Shown here piece by piece: positions 29,028 to 37,639 of a DNA stretch of 64,000 nt. Source of the stretch: an uncultured Bacteroidales bacterium (lineage in GTDB: Bacteria; Bacteroidota; Bacteroidia; Bacteroidales; UBA932); assembly GCA_905235675.1 (NCBI GenBank), contig CAJONC010000019.1:1-64000 (forward strand), given 5' to 3'. The translations under genes were made by a program, and so were the position numbers. The notes under the pieces were generated by a model. The model did not search any database, had not been told where the DNA came from, and was given only the letters and a program-made list of their open reading frames with translations. The first letter of the stretch is position 1. Every line of letters begins with the position of its first letter.

Positions 29028-30356
29028 ATGGTTAAAGTAGACTTGAAGGGCTGCAGCACCTTCGTAAATGAAGCAGAATACAAAAACTATGTGGGCAAAG
29101 CCCTCGATGCATTTGATACCTTGCAGGCCGAAAACGGCGCAGGAAATGATTTTCTCGGTTGGAAAAGCCTTCCTGTGGATACTCCGGATTCCCTGATATC
29201 CGACTCCGAAGCCATACGCGACGACTGGAAGGCCCGCGGAGTGGACCTTGCGGTAGTGATCGGCATTGGCGGAAGCTATCTCGGCGCCCGTTGCGCAATC
29301 GAGGCCCTCTCGCATCAGTTCGTACGCCCCGAAGGGTCAATACAAGTAGTTTTTGCAGGCAACAATCTCAGCGAAGATTATCTTGCCGAACTCATGGACC
29401 TCGTTGAACGGAGCAATGTAGCCTGCGTGGTAATCTCCAAGTCCGGCACTACCACCGAGCCCGCAGTTGCTTTCCGTATAGTAAAGGAATACCTCGAAAA
29501 CAAATACGGCAAGTCCGAAGCCGCCGTGCGCACAGTGGCGATTACCGATGCGAAGAGGGGTGCCCTCAAAACCCTTGCAACCCAGGAAGGCTACCGCACT
29601 TTCGTGGTTCCCGACAACGTGGGAGGCCGTTATTCAGTGCTCACCCCCGTGGGAATCCTTCCCATCGTGCTCGCAGGTTTCGACATGCGCGCAATGCTGA
29701 AGGGCGCCGCAGACGAGCGTGCCGAACTCCTCGTGAAAGGGGAGGAGAACGCCGCCGTGAAGTATGCCGCAATGCGCAATCTCCTTTATTCCGAGCAGGG
29801 AAAGAAGGTTGAGGTGCTGGTGAACTACAACCCGAAATTCCAGTATCTCGGCGAATGGTGGAAGCAGCTCTACGGCGAGTCGGAAGGAAAGGACCAGAAG
29901 GGTATCTTCCCTGCATCCGTCAACTTCACCACCGACCTGCATTCCGTGGGACAGTTCATCCAGGAGGGTGACCGCGTGATGTTCGAGACGGTTGTAAATG
30001 TGGAAAAAGCGCAGCGCAGCGTGGTGATAGGCAGCGACGCGCAGAACCTCGACCAGCTCAACTATCTCGCCGGCAAGCATGTGGAGCACTGCAACGCAAT
30101 GGCCGCCCTCGGAACCAAGCTCGCCCATATCGACGGAGGAGTACCCCAGATAGAAATATCAATAGAGAAGATAGACGAATACAATCTCGGTGCAATCTTC
30201 TACTTCTTCGAGTTCGCCTGCGGAGTTTCCGCCTATCTGCTCGGAGTCAATCCTTTCAACCAGCCCGGCGTGGAGGCCTACAAGAAGAACATGTTCGCCC
30301 TGCTGCGCAAGCCCGGTTACGAGGCGCAGACCGAAGAGATACTCAAGAGAATCTGA
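29028..30356 (+). CDS. pgi: Glucose-6-phosphate isomerase
   Basis: VVIGIGGSYLGARCAIEAL, VISKSGTTTEPAVAFR, NVGGRYSVLTPVGILPI, NPFNQPGVEAYKKNMFALL. Confidence 0.95.
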   Translation: MVKVDLKGCSTFVNEAEYKNYVGKALDAFDTLQAENGAGNDFLGWKSLPVDTPDSLISDSEAIRDDWKARGVDLAVVIGIGGSYLGARCAIEALSHQFVRPEGSIQVVFAGNNLSEDYLAELMDLVERSNVACVVISKSGTTTEPAVAFRIVKEYLENKYGKSEAAVRTVAITDAKRGALKTLATQEGYRTFVVPDNVGGRYSVLTPVGILPIVLAGFDMRAMLKGAADERAELLVKGEENAAVKYAAMRNLLYSEQGKKVEVLVNYNPKFQYLGEWWKQLYGESEGKDQKGIFPASVNFTTDLHSVGQFIQEGDRVMFETVVNVEKAQRSVVIGSDAQNLDQLNYLAGKHVEHCNAMAALGTKLAHIDGGVPQIEISIEKIDEYNLGAIFYFFEFACGVSAYLLGVNPFNQPGVEAYKKNMFALLRKPGYEAQTEEILKRI

Positions 30357-30370
30357 AACTCTTACGGACG

Positions 30371-31741
30371 CTACTGTCCGTAATACTCATAGAACTTCGC
30401 AATAGATTCCATTCCCGCAAAGAACTGGCTCAGCAGGTAGCTTTCGTTGGGGGAGTGGATGGTGTCGCGCTCCAGGCCGAAGCCCATCAGGAGCGGATCT
30501 ATCCCAAGAATCTTCTGCATCTCCGCGAGCACGGCAATGCTGCCGCCTCCGCGTGCCGGCACAGGCTCGATTCCATAAACCTCGGCCATGGCGCGGGATG
30601 CGGCCTTGTAGGCGTCGGAACTGATGGGGATCAGGAATCCGTCTCCGCCCTCGCATTCCTTCACCTCCACCTTCACATACGGGGGAGCGATGGCCTTGAA
30701 ATGCTCCGCAAAGAGTCCGGTTATCTCGGAACTGCGCTGGTTAGGCACCAGGCGCATCGAAATTTTGGCATGGGCCTCGGAAGGCAGCACGGTCTTGGCT
30801 CCTTCGCCGGTATATCCTCCCCAGATGCCGCAGACGTCGAGGCAGGGGCGGATTCCGGTGCGTTCGAGGGTGGTGTACCCCTTCTCCCCTTTAACCTCGG
30901 CTATATCGAGGAACTCCTTGTATTCTTTGAGATCAAAAGGAGCGCGCGCGAGCTGGGCACGGTCTTCGGCGCTGAGTTCCACCACTTTGTCGTAGAATCC
31001 GGGTACCGCCACGCGGCCGTCGGCATCGTGCAGCGAAGCTATCATCTCGCACAGGGTGGTAATGGGGTTTGCCACGGCGCCGCCGTAGTGACCTGAGTGC
31101 AGGTCCTTGTTGGGGCCGGTCACCTTAACTTCCAGATAGCTGAGTCCGCGCATGCCGCAGTTGATCGAGGGCACCTTGTCGGAAATCATGGTGGTGTCGG
31201 AGACCAGACAAATGTCCGCCTTGAGCATGTCCTTGTTTTCTTCCATCCAGGCGGGCAGGGAAGGGGATCCTATCTCTTCTTCTCCTTCGAAGAGGAACTT
31301 TACGTTGTGGCGCAGCTTTCCGCCTGCAAGCAGATACTCGAAGGCTTTTATGTGCATGAACAGCTGGCCTTTGTCATCGTTGGCCCCGCGTCCCCATATA
31401 GCGTCGGCTCCGGTGGCGGGGTCGGGCGCGATTACCGGATCGAAGGGATCGGTGCGCCAGAGTTCAAGGGGCTCCGGCGGCTGAACGTCGTAATGCCCGT
31501 AAACAAGCACGGTCTTTGCCTTGGGGTCGATAATCTTGCTTCCGAAAACCACGGGATTGCCGTCGGTGGAAAGTACCTGGGCTTCATCCGCCCCTGCCTC
31601 CACCAGCAGTATGGCAAGTTTCTCGGCGCAGCGGCGCATATCATCCTTGTTGGCGGCTTTAGCGCTTATGGAAGGGATCCTCAATACGGAAAACAGCTCC
31701 GCGAAGAAGCGTTCCTTGTTCTGTTCAATGTATTCTTTCAT
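30371..31741 (-). CDS. M20-family dipeptidase
   Basis: VLVYGHYDVQP, IWGRGANDDKGQLFMHI, FEGEEEIGSPSLPAWM. Start MKEYIEQNKERFF at 31741, overlapping the upstream S9 stop (ATGA). Confidence 0.92.
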   Translation of the reverse strand: MKEYIEQNKERFFAELFSVLRIPSISAKAANKDDMRRCAEKLAILLVEAGADEAQVLSTDGNPVVFGSKIIDPKAKTVLVYGHYDVQPPEPLELWRTDPFDPVIAPDPATGADAIWGRGANDDKGQLFMHIKAFEYLLAGGKLRHNVKFLFEGEEEIGSPSLPAWMEENKDMLKADICLVSDTTMISDKVPSINCGMRGLSYLEVKVTGPNKDLHSGHYGGAVANPITTLCEMIASLHDADGRVAVPGFYDKVVELSAEDRAQLARAPFDLKEYKEFLDIAEVKGEKGYTTLERTGIRPCLDVCGIWGGYTGEGAKTVLPSEAHAKISMRLVPNQRSSEITGLFAEHFKAIAPPYVKVEVKECEGGDGFLIPISSDAYKAASRAMAEVYGIEPVPARGGGSIAVLAEMQKILGIDPLLMGFGLERDTIHSPNESYLLSQFFAGMESIAKFYEYYGQ

Positions 31742-33372
31742 AAATATAGGTCGAAATAGTTTGTTACCTTGTCCATCAGATGCACCCTCCATATCCCGCG
31801 CACGTTGTGCTCGGAACGGGGGTAGGGGAAATAGTCCAGCTGTATGCCGTTCACAATGCATTCCTGCACGAAACTCAGGCTGTGCTGCCAGACTACGGTG
31901 TTGTCTATGGCTCCCTGGCAGATAAGCAGTTTGCCCTGAAGTCCGGAAGCCTTGTTGATAAGGGAAGTTTTTGCAAAGCCTTCGGGGTTCGCGGCCTGGG
32001 TGTCCATATAGCGTTCACCGTACATCACCTCGTACCATTTCCAGTCGATTACTGGGCCTCCCGCCACGCCTACCTTGAATATTTCGGGATAGTTGGTCAT
32101 CAGGGAGATGGTCATGAATCCGCCATAGCTCCATCCGTGAACGCCTATCCTGTCGCAGTCCACCCAGGGCTGTTTCATAAGCTCGCGCAGCCCCGCCACC
32201 TGGTCGGCCATTTCCGCCTGTCCGCACTGCCTGTTGATGGCTTTTTCGAATGCGGCGCCCCTGTTGGAAGTGCCCCTGTTGTCCTGCACATATACTATGT
32301 ATCCCTTCTGTGCCATCAGCATCTCCCACATGCGTACTCCTCCTATCCATGTGTCCTGCACCATCTGCGAATGGGGACCTCCATACACGTAAACCACTAC
32401 GGGATACTTCTTTGAAGGATCGAATCCGAGAGGCTTGTAGAGCCTGTAGTAGTTGAGGAACCGCCCGTCCGCGGAAGGGGTTGTGCCGATCTCGACTTCG
32501 CAGGTGGCGTAGTCCGCGAGGGGGTCCGGGGCCTCATAGAGCACTTCTGAGCTCTTTCCGTCGACAGTGCGGACCGCAACTTTCCATGGGGTGCTGAAGG
32601 CGCTCCAGCTGTCGATGAAACGCTTGCAGTCGGGGGAGAGGCTCACCCTGTGCCAGCCTTCCTCGAAGGTCAGACGCTGGGGTTTCCCGAACTTAACTTT
32701 CTTCACCGTACGGTCTTTGCCGAGGTCGATGCGGAAGAGATGATTCTCTATGGGGGAGACCTCCGCCGAAGTGTAGTATACCCAGCGTCCGTCGTTGCCC
32801 GCATATTGAATGTCGGCGCTTGCAGTGGGGAGCCTGCGGACTGTGCCGAGGGTGTCGCAGAGATAGAGGTTGCGGAAGCCGTCGCGGTTGTCGGTGTCGT
32901 AGAGGAACTCGTAGCGCCCTTTTATGAAGTGCAGGGGCTCCTGTGGCTCAACCCAGGCGCTGTTCTCCTCCGAAAGTATGGTGCGTACGAAGGAACCGTC
33001 AGCCGCCCTGTACTGGTTCAGGACCATGTGGTGCTGTTCGCGGTCGAGCACCTGTATGAAGATGTTTTTGTCGTCCGGACCCCAGCTGACGCAGGTGAGA
33101 TAGCGCTCGTCGGTGAATTCCGTGGGGACTATGGTGGAAAGTACGTTGCCGAGGGTGTCGCATACCAGCAGGGAGATGTGCTCGGAGGGCATCCCGTTCA
33201 TGGGGTAGCGTATCTGCTCGAGGCTGCCGGTGCGGGTGGTGATGTCGAGCAGGGGGAACTGCGTCACGGCGCTTTCGTCCTTCCTGTATACGGCGAGATA
33301 TTTGCCTGAAGGAGAGGGGAATACGCCTTTGTTTATGCCGAATTCGTTGCGGGAGACGCTTTCCCCGATCAC
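31738..33372 (-). CDS. S9 prolyl oligopeptidase (DPP IV/PTP-A-like), C-terminal part; locus probably disrupted at its N-terminus
   Basis: Catalytic GWSYGGFMT, CQGAIDNTVVWQHS, SEHNVRG; begins at GTG in the middle of the beta-propeller (IGESVSRNEFGINKGVFPSPSGKYLAVYRKDESAV). Confidence 0.85.
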   Translation of the reverse strand: MIGESVSRNEFGINKGVFPSPSGKYLAVYRKDESAVTQFPLLDITTRTGSLEQIRYPMNGMPSEHISLLVCDTLGNVLSTIVPTEFTDERYLTCVSWGPDDKNIFIQVLDREQHHMVLNQYRAADGSFVRTILSEENSAWVEPQEPLHFIKGRYEFLYDTDNRDGFRNLYLCDTLGTVRRLPTASADIQYAGNDGRWVYYTSAEVSPIENHLFRIDLGKDRTVKKVKFGKPQRLTFEEGWHRVSLSPDCKRFIDSWSAFSTPWKVAVRTVDGKSSEVLYEAPDPLADYATCEVEIGTTPSADGRFLNYYRLYKPLGFDPSKKYPVVVYVYGGPHSQMVQDTWIGGVRMWEMLMAQKGYIVYVQDNRGTSNRGAAFEKAINRQCGQAEMADQVAGLRELMKQPWVDCDRIGVHGWSYGGFMTISLMTNYPEIFKVGVAGGPVIDWKWYEVMYGERYMDTQAANPEGFAKTSLINKASGLQGKLLICQGAIDNTVVWQHSLSFVQECIVNGIQLDYFPYPRSEHNVRGIWRVHLMDKVTNYFDLYL

Positions 33373-33590
33373 TATTCCTTCGCCATCTTCCTCGGAAGAA
33401 GCCAGTTCCGGCGCTGCAGCGGAGCGCGGCCTTCTTTAAGTTCGTTCCCTTCCCAGTACCAGGACTTTACGGCAGGGTAGAGGCTGCCGCCGAGCACGGC
33501 GTCGTTCATCGTGAGTTTCCTGCCCTCGGGTTGTGCCGGACGGGCGGCAAATACCTGCAGCAGGGCTGCCAGAATTATTATTGTTTTCAT
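33372..33590 (-). pseudogene. Detached N-terminus of the S9 peptidase (signal peptide plus about 50 aa), out of frame with 31738..33372
   Basis: MKTIIILAALLQVFAARPAQPEGRKLTMNDAVLGGSLYPAVKSWYWEGNELKEGR... stops at 33372 exactly where the S9 ORF opens in another frame. Confidence 0.6.
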
Positions 33591-33612
33591 CCTTACAAAA
33601 TTAATAAAAAAA

Positions 33613-33643
33613 TTTGCAGTAAAACTAAAAATGCCTATCTTTG
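33613..33643 (+). promoter_or_regulatory. Promoter for tRNA-Glu/rpmE2: -33 TTTG, 19-nt spacer, -7 TATCTTTG
   Basis: TTTG 33613-33616, TATCTTTG 33636-33643. Confidence 0.75.
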
Positions 33644-33661
33644 CAGTCCCAAAAGGCTAAC

Positions 33662-33733
33662 GGTGGGTTCGTATAACGGTTAGTACTCGAGATTCTCAAT
33701 CTCGCAATAGGAGTTCGATTCTCCTACCCACTA
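33662..33733 (+). tRNA. tRNA-Glu (CTC)
   Basis: ggtgggttcgtataacggttagtactcgagattctcaatctcgcaataggagttcgattctcctacccacta; anticodon loop TTCTCAA. Confidence 0.93.
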
Positions 33734-33758
33734 CAAGATTCTAAAACTTAAAAGTAAA

Positions 33759-34010
33759 ATGAAACAAGGAATCCATCCCGAATCCTACCGTCTTGTAGTT
33801 TTCAAGGATATGTCAAACGAGGACATCTTCATCACCAGAAGTTGCGCCACCACCAAGGAGACCATCACCGTTGACGGAGTTGAATATCCCCTCGTAAAGG
33901 TTGAGATTTCCAATACGTCTCACCCCTTCTACACCGGCAAAACCAAAATCGTCGATACCGCCGGCCGTGTTGATATGTTCTATCAGAGGTACAAGTCAAG
34001 AAAGAAGTAA
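33759..34010 (+). CDS. rpmE2: 50S ribosomal protein L31 type B
   Basis: [29 protein letters not shown]...[25 protein letters not shown]. Confidence 0.95.
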   Translation: MKQGIHPESYRLVVFKDMSNEDIFITRSCATTKETITVDGVEYPLVKVEISNTSHPFYTGKTKIVDTAGRVDMFYQRYKSRKK

Positions 34011-34031
34011 TTCTTTACAGGATAAAAGAAG

Positions 34032-34056
34032 GCAGCGACAAGGTCGCTGCTTTTTT
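34032..34056 (+). terminator. Intrinsic terminator after rpmE2
   Basis: gcagcgac-aag-gtcgctgc followed by tttttt. Confidence 0.92.
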
Positions 34057-34058
34057 AT

Positions 34059-34066
34059 TATATTTG
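34059..34066 (+). promoter_or_regulatory. -7 element TATATTTG, 7 nt before the glmM ATG
   Basis: Match to TAnnTTTG, immediately after the rpmE2 terminator T-run. Confidence 0.55.
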
Positions 34067-34073
34067 CGACAAT

Positions 34074-35489
34074 ATGACACTTATAAAATCAATTTCCGGA
34101 ATCAGGGGAACGATAGGCGGAGCACCCGGAGAGGCGCTCACCCCTGTAGATATAGTAAAATTCACCTATGCGTATTGCAGTGAACTTCGCAGGCGCAGGC
34201 AGCCCAATGCCGCAAAATATAAAGTAGTCGTAGGGCGCGACGCCCGCATCAGCGGCCGTATGGTCGAGGATCTTGTCTGCGGCACCCTGGTTTCCTGCGG
34301 CGTGGATGTGGTGAAATGCGGATTTGCATCCACTCCCACTACGGAACTTGCCGTAAGGTTTGCAGGGGCGGACGGCGGCATCATCATCACCGCCTCGCAC
34401 AATCCCCGCCAGTGGAATGCGCTCAAACTTTTGAACGAAAACGGGGAATTCCTCACTGCCGCCCAGGGCCAGGCCATCCTGGACTGCGCCGAAAGGGGAG
34501 AATTCGACTTTGCCGAAGTTGACGCCCTCGGCACGATTACCGAACACGATTTTACCGATGAACACATAGATGCGGTGCTGGCCCTTGAGGCGGTTGATGC
34601 CGAGGCTGTCCGCAAGGCAGGCTTCAAGGTAGTGCTGGATTCCATCAATTCGGTAGGCGGAATCATTATGCCCCGCCTGCTGGAAAGGCTTGGAGTCGAG
34701 TGCATCACGCTTAACGGAGAGCCTACCGGCGACTTCGCCCACAATCCGGAGCCCCTTCCGAAAAACCTCGTCGAACTCAGTGAAACAGTGGTCCGCGAGA
34801 AGGCTGACCTTGGAATCAGCGTGGATCCCGACGTGGACCGCCTTGCCTTCATCTGCGAAAACGGCGAGCCTTTCGTCGAAGAATATACCCTCGTGGCGGT
34901 TGCCGATTATCTCCTGGACGAAGCCGTGAAGAAGGGGGAAAAGAATCTTGCCACCGTTTCCAATCTGTCTTCCAGCCGCGCCCTGCGCGACGTCACCGAG
35001 GCCCACGGCGGCACCTATTATGCCGCGGCCGTGGGAGAAGTGAACGTCACCACCAAAATGCACGAGGTGAACGCCCTGATAGGGGGCGAAGGCAACGGAG
35101 GGGTAATCTATCCCGCCTCGCACTGCGGCCGCGATGCCATGGTCGGAGTAGCGCTGTTCCTCAGCAATCTTGCACATAAAGGCCTGAAAGTCAGCGAATA
35201 CAAGCAGACTCTTCCCCAGTATTTCATTGCCAAGAACCGCATAGACCTTTCCGACAGCGCCCTTATCGACAGGATACTGGAGACAATGAAGGAAAACTTC
35301 AAAAACGAGAAGGTGAACACCATAGACGGGGTGAAGGTCGATTTCGAGTCCGCCCGAGAATGGGTGCATCTGCGCCGTTCCAACACCGAACCCATAATAC
35401 GAGTCTATTCCGAGGCTCCAAGCGAAGAAAGGGCGGTTGCGCTTGGAAACGAGGTCGTAGACCTTGCAAAGAAGATAATCGAAGCCTGA
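34074..35489 (+). CDS. glmM: Phosphoglucosamine mutase / phosphohexomutase
   Basis: SGIRGTIGG, GIIITASHNPRQWNALK, DPDVDRLAF, RRSNTEPIIRVYSEA. Confidence 0.9.
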   Translation: MTLIKSISGIRGTIGGAPGEALTPVDIVKFTYAYCSELRRRRQPNAAKYKVVVGRDARISGRMVEDLVCGTLVSCGVDVVKCGFASTPTTELAVRFAGADGGIIITASHNPRQWNALKLLNENGEFLTAAQGQAILDCAERGEFDFAEVDALGTITEHDFTDEHIDAVLALEAVDAEAVRKAGFKVVLDSINSVGGIIMPRLLERLGVECITLNGEPTGDFAHNPEPLPKNLVELSETVVREKADLGISVDPDVDRLAFICENGEPFVEEYTLVAVADYLLDEAVKKGEKNLATVSNLSSSRALRDVTEAHGGTYYAAAVGEVNVTTKMHEVNALIGGEGNGGVIYPASHCGRDAMVGVALFLSNLAHKGLKVSEYKQTLPQYFIAKNRIDLSDSALIDRILETMKENFKNEKVNTIDGVKVDFESAREWVHLRRSNTEPIIRVYSEAPSEERAVALGNEVVDLAKKIIEA

Positions 35490-35490
35490 T

Positions 35491-36549
35491 ATGTTCTCGT
35501 TCCGCACGACTCCCATTGCCGACCAGCTCGACAGGGCCCTTCTGGATGGGAAGGTAGGTGTTTTCTGCACGCCTGCATGCTGGGATGCCGCCAGCGGCAG
35601 CTATCTCTACGACCTTTTCCGTACGAGGGGGAATCTTGCTGCGATTTTCCTGCCAGGCGAAGAAGCCATTCCGGGTAACGCCCACATAGACTTCAGCCCT
35701 GATGAACTTGCGGGCCTGGATGCGGTGGCGGTCGAGATTCAGGACGGAGGATCGCGTTACTTTCCCTTTACCATAGATGTACTCAGGCTTATCTCAGCCC
35801 TTTCGGTGATGGAAAATCCGCCCGCACTCTACATAGTGGACCATCCCAATCCTGCGGGCAGGGAGGTGGAAGGAACGCTGCCTGCGGGGGAGACCGATGT
35901 CTGGACCCCCGCATGCGTACACAGGCACGGACTTACCCTTGGGGAACTCGCCCAGATGTATGTGGGAGAAACGGGGGCGCAGATAGCCCTGCACGTGATT
36001 TCGGCCGGTCTGGCCTCGTCCCCGCGCAGCCTTATGCCCTGGACTATTCCTCCTGCATCCGACTTCGCAGGGGTGTTCACTCCCTATTTCTATTGCGGCG
36101 GAAAGCTTTGGACGGAGACCAACGTGACACCGGGGCTGGGAACGGTCAGGCCCTACGAGATGATAGGCGCCCCTTTCATCAAGCCCGACGGAGGACAGAT
36201 TCCCGTGCCCGAAGGAGTCCTTGCCCGTCCCTGCTCCTTCGTACCCATGGCTGGACTGTACGAAGGGGAGCGCTGTTTCGGCTGGCAGTTCATACTCACA
36301 GCCGGCACCAAATACCATTCCCTGCTGCATACCGTGCAGGTAATGCGCTATCTCAGTGAGCATTACTCCAGTTTCCATATCTCGGACAGCCTTTACGGAC
36401 GGCTCGCTGACCCAGTAATGGCGGAATACCTTCGCGGAAATATCACTTTCGACATAGTGGAAGAGCATGTAAAGAGCGAAGAACAGCGCTGGATTCGCAA
36501 GGCAAAGCGTTATCTTTTGTACGATGATCCGCCCGTAAGGCTCAAATAA
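35491..36549 (+). CDS. DUF1343 protein (NamZ-like exo-beta-N-acetylmuramidase family), no signal peptide
   Basis: AVEIQDGGSRYFPFTIDVL, YIVDHPNPAGREVEGTLP, HRHGLTLGELAQMYVGE, WTETNVTPGLGTVRPYEMIGAPFI. Confidence 0.82.
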   Translation: MFSFRTTPIADQLDRALLDGKVGVFCTPACWDAASGSYLYDLFRTRGNLAAIFLPGEEAIPGNAHIDFSPDELAGLDAVAVEIQDGGSRYFPFTIDVLRLISALSVMENPPALYIVDHPNPAGREVEGTLPAGETDVWTPACVHRHGLTLGELAQMYVGETGAQIALHVISAGLASSPRSLMPWTIPPASDFAGVFTPYFYCGGKLWTETNVTPGLGTVRPYEMIGAPFIKPDGGQIPVPEGVLARPCSFVPMAGLYEGERCFGWQFILTAGTKYHSLLHTVQVMRYLSEHYSSFHISDSLYGRLADPVMAEYLRGNITFDIVEEHVKSEEQRWIRKAKRYLLYDDPPVRLK

Positions 36550-36562
36550 TAAAATAAATTTA

Positions 36563-36570
36563 TACATTTG
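36563..36570 (+). promoter_or_regulatory. -7 element TACATTTG upstream of the TonB_C lipoprotein
   Basis: Match to TAnnTTTG. Confidence 0.45.
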
Positions 36571-36623
36571 CACGATAAAGCGAATTATTGAATAAAAAAC
36601 CAAACCAAATAACAAATCAAATC

Positions 36624-37472
36624 ATGAAAAAAGCATTTTCAATTCTTGCAGCTGCAGCAGCACTCGTATTCGCTGTTTCCTGCAATCAGAACAAACCCAC
36701 GGCTGACGAAGTTTCCGCAGCGGCCGTAAAGGATGCAACCGCCCTCGTGGAGGCCGTTGTCGCAGGTGATTCTGATGCCATCAAGGCAGCCCTCGTTACC
36801 AAAGTGGGCGCTTTCGATGCCCTTGGCATTTCCGATGAGAAGTACAGCGATCTTCAGGATCTCTACAATGTTACCTTCGACGACACCCTCGCTGAAAATG
36901 GTGTTGACGAGGATGATATCAAGGCCGTCCTCAAGAAGAGGGGCATTGAGATTCCCGTAATCAAGAAGGTTGAGGCTCCCGAGGTTGTCGCCGAGGCTGA
37001 AGAGAAGACAGATGAGCTTGCAGAAGCTGCAGAAGAAGCTGTAGAAAACGCTGAAACCGCTGCAACTGAGGCAGTTGACGCCATCAAGGCTGCCGCTGCA
37101 GATGCAGTCGAAGTTGCTGAAGAAGTTGTAGAAGATGTCGAGGAAGAGGTTCCCTTCATCCTTGTTGAGAAGAAGCCCGTGTTCAACGGAGGCGATCCTG
37201 CAAAGGAATTCTCGAAGTGGGTAGGCCAGAACATCAACTATCCTGAATCCGCCAAGGAAGCCGGCATTTCCGGTAAGGTTATCACCAAGTTCGTCGTCGC
37301 CAAGGATGGCAGCGTGAAGGATGTCAAGGTTATCAAGAGTGTCAATCCCGCCCTTGACGCCGAAGCTGTCCGCGTTATTTCCAACTCACCCGCATGGGTT
37401 CCCGGCCAGAATGGTGAATCTCCTGTGGATGTCAGCTACACCTTCCCCGTCGTATTCGTTCTCGCAAACTAA
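36624..37472 (+). CDS. Lipoprotein with Ala/Glu-rich middle region and C-terminal TonB domain
   Basis: MKKAFSILAAAAALVFAVSCNQN lipobox; C-terminal NINYPESAKEAGISGKVITKFVVAKDGSVKDVKVIKSVNPALDAEAVRVISNSPAWVPGQNGESPVDVSYTFPVVF. Confidence 0.82.
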   Translation: MKKAFSILAAAAALVFAVSCNQNKPTADEVSAAAVKDATALVEAVVAGDSDAIKAALVTKVGAFDALGISDEKYSDLQDLYNVTFDDTLAENGVDEDDIKAVLKKRGIEIPVIKKVEAPEVVAEAEEKTDELAEAAEEAVENAETAATEAVDAIKAAAADAVEVAEEVVEDVEEEVPFILVEKKPVFNGGDPAKEFSKWVGQNINYPESAKEAGISGKVITKFVVAKDGSVKDVKVIKSVNPALDAEAVRVISNSPAWVPGQNGESPVDVSYTFPVVFVLAN

Positions 37473-37491
37473 TTCTGCGACATACAACAGT

Positions 37492-37519
37492 AAAGGCCGC
37501 CCGCAAAGGTGGCCTTTTT
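37492..37519 (+). terminator. Intrinsic terminator after the TonB_C lipoprotein
   Basis: aaaggccgcc-cgcaaa-ggtggccttt then tt (one wobble). Confidence 0.8.
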
Positions 37520-37534
37520 CCGTTTCGTGTCCCG

Positions 37535-37638
37535 GCCTCCCTGCAGGCCTTCAGGTATCTCCAACCCCCTCCCTAAAGGGCACCCTCCCCCTAAGCCGGG
37601 GGTGGCAGGTTGTCGAACCTGAAGGCCTGCAGGGAGGC
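37535..37638. repeat. Perfect 22-bp inverted repeat with 60-bp C-rich spacer in a convergent intergenic region
   Basis: gcctccctgcaggccttcaggt (37535-37556) / acctgaaggcctgcagggaggc (37617-37638). Confidence 0.92.
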
Positions 37639-37639
37639 T

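Noticed and set aside
34089-35570. 493-codon ORF on the minus strand opposite glmM
   Set aside because: Antisense to a clearly coding gene; low-complexity His/Gly/Val-rich product with no recognisable domain. Explained by codon bias on the sense strand.
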